Of a stretch of 62,816 bases of DNA, positions 17,410 through 26,208 are shown piece after piece. The position numbers and the translations under genes were made by a program. This stretch comes from Rheinheimera sp. GTDB taxonomy: Bacteria > Pseudomonadota > Gammaproteobacteria > Enterobacterales > Alteromonadaceae. Under the pieces are notes generated by a model. The model was not told where the DNA came from and searched no databases. It saw only the letters and a program-made list of their open reading frames with translations. The stretch covers positions 71,896-134,711 of the forward strand of contig DMYW01000036.1 of NCBI GenBank assembly GCA_003482455.1, read 5' to 3'. Numbering within the stretch: the first letter of the stretch is position 1; every line of letters begins with the position of its first letter.

Positions 17410-18639
17410 GTGAGTATGTATTTCTACGCCGCCCGCCAACCGATTCTTGACCGGGAAAAAAACTTATACGCTTACGAACTGCTGTTTCGTGACGGTTTAG
17501 AAAACGCGTTTCCAAATATAGATGGTGACGAAGCAACGTCGCGAATGATTGCTGGTAGTCAGTTTAATTTCGGCTTGGACGATTTTTTAGGCGACAGACG
17601 CGGTTTTATCAATTTCACCCTCGACACGCTAATTAAAAAGTTTCCGAGCATGTTGCCGGCTGAGCAAATCGTGGTCGAAATTCTGGAAACCGTGCAACCG
17701 GGCAAACGTTTATTGGCAGAAGTTCAAGAATTAAAAGAACATGGCTATGTGGTTGCGTTAGACGATTATATTCACCAGCCAGTGTGGCGTCACTTTTACC
17801 CGTATGTCGACATTATCAAAATCGATTTCCGTGAAACCGACCAACAGACAATCGACAGCGTCATTGAAGCGATCCGTGAGTTTCCGCACATTAAGCTACT
17901 CGCCGAAAAAGTTGAAACCAACGAAGAATTCCAACGTGCATTAGCGATGGGCTTTCATTACTTCCAGGGGTATTTCTTTTCAAAACCTGAAGTGATGCAA
18001 AGCAAGTCGCTGTCTCCCGCGCAAATGACTCTTGCTGAGTTACTGTACGAAACGTCAAAATCTGAGATGGATCTATCGAAAATCACCGGGATTTTCCAAC
18101 GTGACGTCAACCTGTCATATAAGCTGCTGCGGTATTCAAATTCGGCCATTTTTAAACGTCGTTCGGAAATCGAGAGCATCAAGCAGGCCATCATTGTGCT
18201 TGGGCAATTAGAGCTGAAAAAATTCCTTTCAGTGCTGTTTACCGCCCAAGTCGCTAGTGAAAAACCTGCAGAGCTCATGCGTTTGGCCATGACACGCGCC
18301 AAATTTGCCGAAGGCATCGCAGTATTACATCGGCAAACCGATTCAGCTAAAGCATTTTTGACCGGTATGATGAGCCTGATGGACGCGATCCTTGATGAAC
18401 CAATGGAGTCAGTGCTCGCGAAATTGCCGCTTGCCAAAGAAATCAAAGATGCACTGATTGGTGAGCCTGGCGCCCTATCCTCTTACTTGGGCTTAGTAAA
18501 ATGCTACGAACAAGCGTTGTGGAGCGAAGCAAAAACGTCGATCGCCGATTTAAAGCTAGCGCCCGAAGATGTTCCAGATAAATACCATGAAGCAGTGCAG
18601 TGGGCGAATGAACAAATGCGTGCTTTAGGCGACGAATAA
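17410..18639 (+). CDS. EAL-HDOD (YuxH-type) signalling protein
   Basis: A 409-aa protein: N-terminal EAL-like domain (about 1-195) whose signature reads ELL (YAYELLFRDG), then an HDOD domain (about 200-395). EAL-region motifs are partly kept: VVEILETV, ALDDYIHQ (DDF altered to DDY), LAEKVET and FQGYFFSKP. Such proteins usually bind partners or c-di-GMP instead of hydrolysing it and affect motility or virulence in other bacteria. The start is either GTG 17410 or ATG 17416; neither has a strong ribosome-binding site. Confidence 0.88.
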   Translation: MSMYFYAARQPILDREKNLYAYELLFRDGLENAFPNIDGDEATSRMIAGSQFNFGLDDFLGDRRGFINFTLDTLIKKFPSMLPAEQIVVEILETVQPGKRLLAEVQELKEHGYVVALDDYIHQPVWRHFYPYVDIIKIDFRETDQQTIDSVIEAIREFPHIKLLAEKVETNEEFQRALAMGFHYFQGYFFSKPEVMQSKSLSPAQMTLAELLYETSKSEMDLSKITGIFQRDVNLSYKLLRYSNSAIFKRRSEIESIKQAIIVLGQLELKKFLSVLFTAQVASEKPAELMRLAMTRAKFAEGIAVLHRQTDSAKAFLTGMMSLMDAILDEPMESVLAKLPLAKEIKDALIGEPGALSSYLGLVKCYEQALWSEAKTSIADLKLAPEDVPDKYHEAVQWANEQMRALGDE

Positions 18640-18640
18640 C

Positions 18641-18680
18641 CAACTGGAGCTAGCCCCCCGACCAAGCTCCAGTTGTTTTG
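18641..18680. terminator. Terminator between EAL-HDOD and the HhH gene
   Basis: An 11-bp stem, CAACTGGAGCT with its complement, around a 13-nt C-rich loop, followed by TTTT. It separates two convergent genes. Confidence 0.8.
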
Positions 18681-18684
18681 CGGG

Positions 18685-18993
18685 CTAGTTAAAACTAACT
18701 AGTTCCGCAATGCGGCTGGCCATCTTGTCACCAATCCCCTTGACTTCTTTTAACTGCTCTTGGTTTTTGATGGGCCCTTTCGCCTTGATATAGTCCAAAA
18801 TTGCTTGTGCTTTCTTGGCACCAATACCTGGGATCGCTTCCAATTGAGCTAGTGTTGCTTTGTTAATCGATACTTTCTCTACAACTTGGCTAGTGGGCAC
18901 CGCTTTCGCAGTCACAGCTTCAGGTAGAGCGGCATGTAAACCAGCAGCAAACAGCACAGATAAGCAACTTAACATCATTGTTTTCAAATTCAT
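18685..18993 (-). CDS. Secreted ComEA-like helix-hairpin-helix protein
   Basis: A 102-aa protein: signal peptide (MNLKTMMLSCLSVLFAAGLHA) followed by a tandem helix-hairpin-helix ComEA domain, VSINKATLAQLEAIPGIG and QLKEVKGIGDKMASRIAEL. Periplasmic ComEA proteins bind double-stranded DNA and ratchet it inward during natural transformation. Short versions also occur in non-competent species (YbaV type). AAGGAAA precedes the ATG. No other competence gene is nearby. Confidence 0.87.
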   Translation of the reverse strand: MNLKTMMLSCLSVLFAAGLHAALPEAVTAKAVPTSQVVEKVSINKATLAQLEAIPGIGAKKAQAILDYIKAKGPIKNQEQLKEVKGIGDKMASRIAELVSFN

Positions 18994-19053
18994 GGTACTT
19001 TCCTTGTGGTTGTGAACATGTTAAAAAGGCCGTCGATTTGGCCTCGGGTTGTA

Positions 19054-19070
19054 CCGCAGAATTTCTGCGG
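19054..19070. promoter_or_regulatory. 17-bp palindrome upstream of the HhH gene
   Basis: CCGCAGAA, one central T, then the exact complement. The lack of a loop suggests an operator more than a terminator. It lies about 60 bp upstream of the HhH gene and 130 bp before the lipoprotein gene; the bound protein is unknown. Confidence 0.4.
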
Positions 19071-19096
19071 GACTTTTCAACGATAGATGGCATTAT

Positions 19097-19134
19097 TTAA
19101 CTTTCCATTAACTTTTTAATACTTTTTCTTAACC
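19097..19134 (+). promoter_or_regulatory. Helically phased TTAACTTT direct repeats
   Basis: TTAACTTT occurs at 19097 and 19108 (11-bp period). An ACTTT-containing unit follows at 19121 and a TTAAC at 19129. PhoP/OmpR-type regulators bind direct repeats with 11-bp spacing. The PhoP-like regulator gene lies two genes downstream, so autoregulation is a reasonable inference. Confidence 0.45.
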
Positions 19135-19202
19135 TATTGATTCAGCAGAAATTAATTTTCCGTGGTCTAAGGTGTAGTTAAATCTCTGTTGGAGGAATCG
19201 AT

Positions 19203-19706
19203 ATGAAGTACTTGTGGATCATTGTTCCGTTTCTTACCGTCGGCTGTGCGCAACACGACCGCAAAAACTACCAAATGGCTGATGTCACAAAAGTAGAACC
19301 CGTCTATAAAACATTAGAAATTCGCAAACCCAAAAAAGTCTGTGAAGAGCGTCAAGTAGTTGAGCGTCAATCCGACTCAGCTGCGCCGACAGTCGTGGGC
19401 GCAGTGGTGGGCGGCTTGTTAGGTCGCGCTGTTGGTGGCCGCAGCGCTGGCGATAAAAACGTCGGTATGGTCGCAGGTGCCGTGATTGGTGGCGCCATTG
19501 GTAACGAAGCTGGCAAACAAAATGGCGAACAAGTGGTTAAACATGAAACCGTTTGTTTTGAGTCTGGTTATGACGTTGAATACCAATCTGTGGTTGATGG
19601 CTATCACGTCACCTATATTCTGAATGGTCGTGAATACAACACAGTATTGGACCATGAACCTGGTGCAAAGATGCCAGTTTATGTAGAACCACCAAAAAAC
19701 AGATAA
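19203..19706 (+). CDS. Glycine-zipper 2TM outer-membrane lipoprotein
   Basis: A 167-aa precursor with a short signal peptide ending at a lipobox-like FLTVGC, so Cys16 is probably lipidated. A charged stretch is followed by a glycine-zipper pair (VVGAVVGGLLGRAVGG and MVAGAVIGGAIGNEAG) and a C-terminal conserved region (YHVTYILNGREYNTVLDHEPG). The organisation matches the Gly-zipper_2 lipoprotein family (SlyB/YcfJ-like). GGAGGA precedes the ATG. It lies 15 nt upstream of a PhoP/PhoQ-like pair; slyB is a PhoP target in enterics, and a shared transcript here suggests it belongs to the same envelope-stress circuit. Confidence 0.85.
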   Translation: MKYLWIIVPFLTVGCAQHDRKNYQMADVTKVEPVYKTLEIRKPKKVCEERQVVERQSDSAAPTVVGAVVGGLLGRAVGGRSAGDKNVGMVAGAVIGGAIGNEAGKQNGEQVVKHETVCFESGYDVEYQSVVDGYHVTYILNGREYNTVLDHEPGAKMPVYVEPPKNR

Positions 19707-19721
19707 TTCCAAGGAAGCACA

Positions 19722-20399
19722 ATGCGCGTATTAGTGGTTGAAGATGAAGCCTTACTTGCAGAGCAGGTCAAAAATCATTTGGAACAGCAGCATTTTTCTG
19801 TCGACGTCTCTCATGACGGCGTCGATGGTCATTTCAAACTTGTTGAATATCCATATGATTTAGCAATCATTGATTTAGGTTTACCTAAACTTGATGGCAT
19901 TAGTGTGATCCGCAAAGCGCGCAAGGCAGAGGTCAAAACGCCGATCATTGTGCTAACTGCTCGCGGCAGCTGGCAGGAAAAAGTCCAAGGGCTTGATGCT
20001 GGTGCAGATGACTATTTAACCAAACCTTTTCATATGGAAGAGTTACTTGCGCGCTGTAACGCTCTGATTCGACGCGCAGCCGGTCAATCCGATCCGACTT
20101 TAAATGCCGGTCCGATTTGTTTAAATAGTCGCACCCAACAAGTGTTTGTTGACGGTGCTGAAGTTCCACTGACCGCTTACGAATACAAAGTTCTTGAATA
20201 CTTCATGCACAACCCGACCAAAGTGATTTCGAAAACTGAACTCACAGAGCACATCTACGATCAGGACTTTGACTTGGATAGTAATGTCATTGAAGTCTTT
20301 GTCCTACGCCTGCGTAAAAAGCTCGATCCAGATGGCGAGCTTAAGCCAATTGAAACATTGCGTGGTCGTGGCTATCGGTTTAACTTGGCTATCGCTTGA
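19722..20399 (+). CDS. PhoP/OmpR-family response regulator
   Basis: A 225-aa regulator. Receiver domain residues D8/E9 (VVEDEA), phospho-acceptor D51 (AIIDLGLP), T79 and K101 (DDYLTKPF) are all present. The C-terminal winged helix (about 125-222) ends with NVIEVFVLRLRKKLD...TLRGRGYRF. The sequence is of the PhoP/QseB type. AAGGA precedes the ATG. Its stop overlaps the kinase start (TGATG). It probably controls envelope genes, including the lipoprotein upstream. Confidence 0.92.
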   Translation: MRVLVVEDEALLAEQVKNHLEQQHFSVDVSHDGVDGHFKLVEYPYDLAIIDLGLPKLDGISVIRKARKAEVKTPIIVLTARGSWQEKVQGLDAGADDYLTKPFHMEELLARCNALIRRAAGQSDPTLNAGPICLNSRTQQVFVDGAEVPLTAYEYKVLEYFMHNPTKVISKTELTEHIYDQDFDLDSNVIEVFVLRLRKKLDPDGELKPIETLRGRGYRFNLAIA

Positions 20400-21718
20400 T
20401 GCCGTTGTCGCTTAAAGCTCGCCAAGCCATTATCGGCTTGGTCTTATTAGTGTTTCTGCTGCCCGCCTCGTTTTTTGCCATAGAGCGGGCATTTTTTGCA
20501 CAGCTGTTGACTAGTACCGAGCAGAAACTCGAAGTTCATCTGTATTCGTTCTTATCCGAGCTTTCATCGAAAAACTCGATCCCAGATATCAATAACAGCC
20601 TACTACCTGCAGATTTTTTACGAGCCGATTCAGGCACTTATGCATATATTGTCAGTGAAGACAAACTGATTTGGCAATCTGATAGCTCGTTAAACCAACA
20701 TTTTGTGCCACCGACGCAAGAACTGCTACCCGGTAAGCACGAATTTGTGGCGTTGGAAGACGGCGAAAAGACCTACCGAGTTCTTTCCTTTGCGCTGCTA
20801 TTCGACATGGGCGATCGCAGCATGCCGCTGACTATCCATATCCTGCAAGATGAAGCCTTGCTCTCACCACAGGTTCAAAGCTTCCGGAAGACATTGTTGC
20901 GTTGGTTTGTTGGCATTGGCAGCGGTCTTAGTGTGATCATGTTACTTGCGTATTACTGGATCACGCGCCCGCTGTCGGCGCTTGATCATGAAATTCGCCA
21001 AGTTGAGAGTGGTGCACAACAACATTTATCGTCGAATTATCCGTACGAATTGCAGACTCTGAAAGAAGATTTAAACCTACTGCTGGACAGCCAAAACCGC
21101 CAAAAACAGCGCTACCGTCATCACTTAAGTGATTTAGCTCACGCCCTTAAGACACCAGTTGCAGTTTTAAGAACTTCTGCAATGGCCGAAGTTCCAGAAC
21201 TACGCCAACAAATAGATCGCATCACCGCCATGATCGAACATCAGTTAAAGCGTGCTAGTTCGTCTGGGCATGATGTGTGGCAAAAGCAAATTGCCATCGA
21301 CCCCGTTATTGAACAAATTCAAAATGCCCTACTGAAAATCTACCGCCATAAACAAATTCATTGGGAAATTAATTGTCCAGAGAATGCGATGTTTCGTGGT
21401 GATGAAACCGACCTGATGGAAATGCTTGGGAACTTGATGGATAACGCATGCAAAGCGTGTAAACATCGGGTGCGGGTCGATATCTTTACGCGCCCTTTGA
21501 TGATCGATGTACAAGATGATGGCCCGGGCGTTCCTCAAGACAAAATTGCAGAATTGGTCAATCGTGGCACACGATTGGATACCTACGCCGAAGGACATGG
21601 TGTAGGGCTATCTATCGTCGATGAGCTTGTAAAATCCTACCAAGGTGAATTTCAAATTGGCACAAGTGTGCTGCAAGGTGCTAGTTTTAAGATATTGTTT
21701 TCTCAACATTCTTATTAA
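20399..21718 (+). CDS. PhoQ-like sensor histidine kinase
   Basis: A 439-aa kinase with two membrane helices (about 11-33 and 163-185) bounding a periplasmic sensor of roughly 130 residues. HAMP-like and dimerisation segments contain the H-box LSDLAHALKTPVAVLRT. The catalytic domain has the N-box EMLGNLMDNACKAC, G1 DDGPGVP and G2 GHGVGLSIV. The HALKTP form of the H-box and the spacing resemble PhoQ. Whether it senses Mg2+ or cationic peptides cannot be read. The ATG at 20399 directly overlaps the regulator stop. Confidence 0.9.
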   Translation: MPLSLKARQAIIGLVLLVFLLPASFFAIERAFFAQLLTSTEQKLEVHLYSFLSELSSKNSIPDINNSLLPADFLRADSGTYAYIVSEDKLIWQSDSSLNQHFVPPTQELLPGKHEFVALEDGEKTYRVLSFALLFDMGDRSMPLTIHILQDEALLSPQVQSFRKTLLRWFVGIGSGLSVIMLLAYYWITRPLSALDHEIRQVESGAQQHLSSNYPYELQTLKEDLNLLLDSQNRQKQRYRHHLSDLAHALKTPVAVLRTSAMAEVPELRQQIDRITAMIEHQLKRASSSGHDVWQKQIAIDPVIEQIQNALLKIYRHKQIHWEINCPENAMFRGDETDLMEMLGNLMDNACKACKHRVRVDIFTRPLMIDVQDDGPGVPQDKIAELVNRGTRLDTYAEGHGVGLSIVDELVKSYQGEFQIGTSVLQGASFKILFSQHSY

Positions 21719-21719
21719 G

Positions 21720-22097
21720 ATGAAATCATTCAGTATCCTGCTATTCACTGTTTTCGCTTTTCCGGTACTCTCTGCATCGTGTCTGCAAACGGATAAATCC
21801 GAATATTCCAATTGCCTAGACGAGCAAGTCGTGGCCTTAGAACGTGAAATGGAAGTGTCTGAACGGACTATCAAAGCCGACTTAGAAGCTGCAGCGAAGC
21901 TAAACGGCCGCTTTGGGCCAATCGCCTTATTTGAAAAATCTCGACGCGAATACCGCGCATACGTATCTTCACACTGCCAATGGCAATATCTCACACAAAT
22001 CCCAAATAGCTTGGCGGGTGCTATTTTATTTAAGGAATGTCTGGTGCAACATCACCAACAACAAATCGCTGAATTATCTGCACTTAAAATTCATTGA
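21720..22097 (+). CDS. Secreted LprI/DUF1311-like protein
   Basis: A 125-aa precursor: signal peptide (MKSFSILLFTVFAFPVLSA), then a Cys-containing helical domain with SRREYRAYVSSHCQWQY and FKECLVQHHQQQIAEL. This is the arrangement of the lysozyme-inhibitor LprI N-terminal (DUF1311) family. The ATG lies one base after the kinase stop, so the protein is probably co-translated with the two-component system. It may be a periplasmic inhibitor or sensor accessory; this is inferred from family and position only. Confidence 0.65.
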   Translation: MKSFSILLFTVFAFPVLSASCLQTDKSEYSNCLDEQVVALEREMEVSERTIKADLEAAAKLNGRFGPIALFEKSRREYRAYVSSHCQWQYLTQIPNSLAGAILFKECLVQHHQQQIAELSALKIH

Positions 22098-22149
22098 TCG
22101 ACTCTGCACCATGGCCGTTTAACAGAGAAACGGTAAGGAGATTTCGTTC

Positions 22150-23040
22150 ATGCGTATTCTGTTAACGGGTGGTACAGGACTGATTGGCCAGGCTTTGATT
22201 AAGCGCTGGCATCTACAACATGATGTCACAGTGCTGACTCGTGATATCGGCAAAGCGGCAACACTATTAGCTAATGTAAGGCTGGTTCATTCACTGGATG
22301 AAGTCGATTTCAACAGCATTGACGCCGTGGTCAATCTTGCCGGCGAACCCATCGCTGAAAAGCGCTGGACTACCATCCAAAAAGACCGAATTTGCCAAAG
22401 TCGCTGGTTGTTGACAGAAGATTTAGCGGGCAGAATTCTGCAGGCGCGGACGCCCCCACACCTCCTGATCAATGGTTCAGCGGTTGGATTTTATGGCAGA
22501 CAAGACCATGGACCGCTTGATGAGCATTACAGCGGTTTTTATCCTGAATTTAGCCATGATGTTTGTGCGCGATGGGAGAATCTGGCCAATCGTGCCAAGA
22601 CTGACAAAACGCGCGTCGCCATAGTGCGGATTGGCATTGTTTTGGCATCCTCTGGAGGAGCGCTAGCCAAGATGCTACCTGCTTTCAAGCTAGGACTTGG
22701 CGGACCAATTAGCCACGGTGCTCAATATATGTCTTGGATCCATCTGGACGATTTGGTGGCGCTTTTTGACCATTTGTTACACCAATCGGATGCAGAGGGG
22801 ATCTATCATGGCACGGCGCCGATGGCCGTGACGAATCAGCAATTTACCAAGCTGTTGGCCGAGCGATTACACAGACCGGCCTGGTTTCGAGTCCCAGCCT
22901 TCGTGTTGAAGCTCGCGTTAGGCGAAATGTCCGACTTACTTATTTATGGCCAACAAGTTTATCCGCAGCGGGTATTAGACAGCGGCTTTCGCTATCAATA
23001 CCCGCAATTACGGCAAGCATTGGACGCGCTTGACCTTTAG
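22150..23040 (+). CDS. TIGR01777 family epimerase-like protein (YfcH type)
   Basis: A 296-aa extended short-chain dehydrogenase-like protein. The N-terminal NAD(P)-binding motif GGTGLIGQALI, the AVVNLAGEPIAEKRW segment and the C-terminal DUF1731 region (RVPAFVLKLALGEMSDLLIYGQQVYPQRVLDSGFRY) define TIGR01777. The substrate is unknown. AAGGAG precedes the ATG, and a small CCGTTT/AAACGG hairpin sits immediately before it. Its stop is one base from the converging ybbP stop, leaving no room for a separate terminator. Confidence 0.9.
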   Translation: MRILLTGGTGLIGQALIKRWHLQHDVTVLTRDIGKAATLLANVRLVHSLDEVDFNSIDAVVNLAGEPIAEKRWTTIQKDRICQSRWLLTEDLAGRILQARTPPHLLINGSAVGFYGRQDHGPLDEHYSGFYPEFSHDVCARWENLANRAKTDKTRVAIVRIGIVLASSGGALAKMLPAFKLGLGGPISHGAQYMSWIHLDDLVALFDHLLHQSDAEGIYHGTAPMAVTNQQFTKLLAERLHRPAWFRVPAFVLKLALGEMSDLLIYGQQVYPQRVLDSGFRYQYPQLRQALDALDL

Positions 23041-23041
23041 C

Positions 23042-25531
23042 CTATTGCTCAGCCAACGCCTGTCGAATCACTTGCGCAGGCGTTGGTACCATTACTTTTC
23101 CTAACAATAGACTGCCAACCAAGGTTACACAGACGGCGCCAATCACTGGCCCGAGCAACCAAAACTCTGGATGAAGTTGAAATGCAGTGCCGGATAACTG
23201 TTGCTGAATCATCGCCAACACACCTTCAGCCAATAAGCTAGCCAGCAGGCCTGCGATAGCACCAAGCATCGCCAGCTCGTATAGTACTGATAGCCGCAAA
23301 AACCGCGTTTTGGCGCCGAGTGTGCGTAACAAAGCTAATTCGCGTTGCCGCTCATCAACCGTGGATTGGATTTGTGCCACTAACACCAAGATTGCGGCTG
23401 CAACGATTAAACCTAGAATAAAAGATAGTGCTAACGACACTTGCGCAATCACATCTTGTACTTGCTTGATGATTTGTTGCACTGAAATTTGAGTGATGGT
23501 CGGCCAACTGCGGGCGAAATCATTCAGCAAAGCACTCTGCTCTGGCGGTATACGGATTGCGGTCATCTCTGTTGCAGGAATATCCACCATTAGATCCGCG
23601 GATAAAATTAAAAAGAAGTTTGGCTGAAGCGAATTCCAATCCACTTTGCGAATACTGGTCACTGTCGCGACTTTGCCAAAACCACCTATTTGCAGCGACA
23701 ATTTGTCACCAATGACCAATCCCAACCGTTCGGCTTGGCGAGACTCCACGGAAACCTCTGCTTGTGGTGTATCACTGAACCATTGTCCTTCAATGATTTC
23801 ATTGCCGGGCGGTAATTGTTGCGTCCAGGTCAAATTCAGTTCACGTCCAAAGCCTTCACGTCTGCCATCGGCTGGTGGAGAACCTTGATTGTTTTCATCT
23901 GGTTCAACCAATAGATCGTCATTCACTGCTGTCACCCGCCCCGCAACCATGGGATAAAATGGCCCGGTTTGCAGTTGGTGTTCTGCAAAAAAAGCCTTTA
24001 GCTGCGGCTTATCCGCAGCGTTGATATTAACCAAAAATATGTTAGGCGCCGTTGAGGGGAGTTGTTGCTGCCATTGACTGACTAATTCCGTACGCAAAAA
24101 GAACAACAATAAAGACAAAAATATCGCCAACGTAAAGGTCACCAACTGAAACGCATTCGGCCAAATGCGGCGCCGAATTGACGCTAAAGCCAGAACAAAA
24201 CTACCGGTCTGCCCCACGCCCAATGGTTTTGACACACGAAGGACCAACACAGCCAGTCCAAAAATAACCAGCGCAGCGACAAGACAAGCACCAAACAGGA
24301 TCGCACTTAGCCGTGCATCGTTGCTAAAAAACCACATCAAACAAAATACGGCGAGTGCACTGAGTAATAAATGAGGCCAATCGAAAGCGATTGATTTTGC
24401 ACCTTGTCGCAGCACATCTAGAGCGGGCGTTTGCGCCATCACCCAAATAGGGCGCGCGGCAAACAACGCTGCACACAACAGGGCCGTCAAACCACCCAAT
24501 TGAAATGGCAACCAACTCATTTTGGGCTGGTAGTCACTGAGAAGTTGGCTCATTAAAGCCCCACTTCCAGCAATGGCTAACTGTCCGAATATCATACCCA
24601 CTGACGCGCTGCTTACGACAATAAAAAACAGATGGCTGAAATACAAACGTCGGCTTTGCGTTTGCGTCAGACCAATAGCTTTGAGGATGGCGATACTCTG
24701 CCGCTGCCGCTCACTGTAACGCTTGGCCGCTACCGCTGCCGCGCAGCAGGACAAAATAATGCCCAGCAGACCCGCTAACAAAATAAAGCGCTCAGCTCGG
24801 TCTAAGGTCGCTCCCAACGTGGTTTGTCTATCCAATTGTTGGATACGTGAATTTTTTGGCAATAGTGGGACTAATTGCTCTGATAGAGTCGCGATCGACG
24901 CGGTTTCACCCGCAAACAGCGCCCTGTAGCTGACTTGACTGCCTGGTTGAATCACCTGTGTAGTCGAGACATCTGCTAAAGACATTAAAAGACGTGGGTT
25001 ACCACCAAACAGATTTAAAGGCGCGTCGGGTTCTTGGTCAATTAAACCGGTTACTTTGGCCTTAAACATGCCGATCTCAATTTCATCACCCACGCCTATT
25101 TGCAGTCGCTGTAGCAACTGCTGATCAACAAAGACCTGACCTGGCAATACCTGATGAAACTGGTTTTGTCCGCTTATTAGCACCAAACTACCACGTAGCG
25201 GGTATCTCTGATCTACCGCTTTGATGCTGGTCAGCTGCATCGCATCGCCGTGATAGACCATAGTGTTAAACGACTGGATGTGCGATGTCGCGACATCATA
25301 CTTCTTCGCCAGTTCAAACCAACTTAGTTCTGGTGTGGTCGATGAACGAACAACTAGATCAGCAGCACTTAACTGTGAGCTTCGCTGCAACAACGCATCA
25401 CGAACACTCTGGGTGATCCCACTCAACGTCACCACTGAAAAGACAGTCAATAGCATAGCGAAGGCGATAACCCATAGGTCGCCTCGACTCAGCTCGTGTT
25501 TGAATAGTCGCCAAGCGATCCTGCTTAACAT
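23042..25531 (-). CDS. ybbP: YbbP-type ABC transporter permease (FtsX/MacB family)
   Basis: An 829-aa inner-membrane protein. It has an N-terminal helix (about 23-43), a periplasmic domain, a four-helix FtsX-type core (about 245-425), further helices, a second periplasmic domain, and a second FtsX core at the C-terminus. The duplicated layout matches YbbP. The ATG at 25531 (MLSRIAWRLFKHELSRGDLW) overlaps the ybbA stop by 7 nt; frames further upstream would lie inside ybbA. With YbbA and TesA it forms a system proposed to remove or handle hydrophobic compounds; the substrate is unproven. Confidence 0.9.
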   Translation of the reverse strand: MLSRIAWRLFKHELSRGDLWVIAFAMLLTVFSVVTLSGITQSVRDALLQRSSQLSAADLVVRSSTTPELSWFELAKKYDVATSHIQSFNTMVYHGDAMQLTSIKAVDQRYPLRGSLVLISGQNQFHQVLPGQVFVDQQLLQRLQIGVGDEIEIGMFKAKVTGLIDQEPDAPLNLFGGNPRLLMSLADVSTTQVIQPGSQVSYRALFAGETASIATLSEQLVPLLPKNSRIQQLDRQTTLGATLDRAERFILLAGLLGIILSCCAAAVAAKRYSERQRQSIAILKAIGLTQTQSRRLYFSHLFFIVVSSASVGMIFGQLAIAGSGALMSQLLSDYQPKMSWLPFQLGGLTALLCAALFAARPIWVMAQTPALDVLRQGAKSIAFDWPHLLLSALAVFCLMWFFSNDARLSAILFGACLVAALVIFGLAVLVLRVSKPLGVGQTGSFVLALASIRRRIWPNAFQLVTFTLAIFLSLLLFFLRTELVSQWQQQLPSTAPNIFLVNINAADKPQLKAFFAEHQLQTGPFYPMVAGRVTAVNDDLLVEPDENNQGSPPADGRREGFGRELNLTWTQQLPPGNEIIEGQWFSDTPQAEVSVESRQAERLGLVIGDKLSLQIGGFGKVATVTSIRKVDWNSLQPNFFLILSADLMVDIPATEMTAIRIPPEQSALLNDFARSWPTITQISVQQIIKQVQDVIAQVSLALSFILGLIVAAAILVLVAQIQSTVDERQRELALLRTLGAKTRFLRLSVLYELAMLGAIAGLLASLLAEGVLAMIQQQLSGTAFQLHPEFWLLGPVIGAVCVTLVGSLLLGKVMVPTPAQVIRQALAEQ

Positions 25532-26208
25532 GCGCTGTCTCCAACAATCTTTCCGGCAGCCAATTGAATTTGTCGCTGACAACGTGCTGCAAGCACTGGA
25601 CTATGAGTGACCAAAATGAGTGTTGTACCGTGTTGAGCGTTCAATTCGAACAATAAGTCCTCAATCTTTTTGCCTGTAGCCGCGTCCAAATTGGCACTGG
25701 GTTCATCAGCAAACAATACTTTCGGCATAGTGATAAAAGCACGGGCGATCGCCACTCGTTGTTGCTCGCCTCCAGACAATTGTCCAGGGAAAAATTCAGC
25801 CCTGTGTAACAACCCCACCTGTTCTAGCAAATTTAGAGCACGTTTACGCGCGTCCTTGATTCCCGCTAACTCGGCCGGCAGCATGATGTTTTCTAGTGCA
25901 GTTAGCGCCTGCAGCAGTAAAAACGACTGAAAGACAAAACCTGTTTTTGAAGCGCGAATAGCGGCTCGTTCATCATCAGTGAGCTTCGAAAAAGGTTGTT
26001 GTTCAAACCAAACCTCACCTTGCGATGGAACGTCTAAACCGGCGAGTAAGCCAAGCAAAGTTGATTTGCCTGAACCGCTCTCCCCGACCACGGCGACTGT
26101 CTCTCCAGCATTGATTCGCATAGAGATATCGGTCAGGATATGCAAACGACCATCGTGGGTTTGCACGTCTTTACCCAGATTATTAACGTTGAATTGAGGT
26201 TGCTGCAT
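25525..26208 (-). CDS. ybbA: YbbA-type ABC transporter ATP-binding protein
   Basis: A 227-aa LolD/MacB-like ATPase: Walker A GESGSGKST near 41-49, ABC signature LSGGEQQRVAIARA, Walker B VLFADEPSANLD and the H-loop LVTHS. It energises the YbbP permease, whose gene overlaps it downstream. Its start codon at 26208 is interleaved with the divergent tesA start (shared CATG), so each gene's promoter must lie within the other's coding sequence. Confidence 0.93.
   Translation of the reverse strand: MQQPQFNVNNLGKDVQTHDGRLHILTDISMRINAGETVAVVGESGSGKSTLLGLLAGLDVPSQGEVWFEQQPFSKLTDDERAAIRASKTGFVFQSFLLLQALTALENIMLPAELAGIKDARKRALNLLEQVGLLHRAEFFPGQLSGGEQQRVAIARAFITMPKVLFADEPSANLDAATGKKIEDLLFELNAQHGTTLILVTHSPVLAARCQRQIQLAAGKIVGDSAC

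Noticed and set aside
22115..22133. CCGTTT/AAACGG hairpin just before the ribosome-binding site of the TIGR01777 gene as an RNA thermometer
   Set aside because: A 6-bp stem that does not include the ribosome-binding site; too weak to claim.
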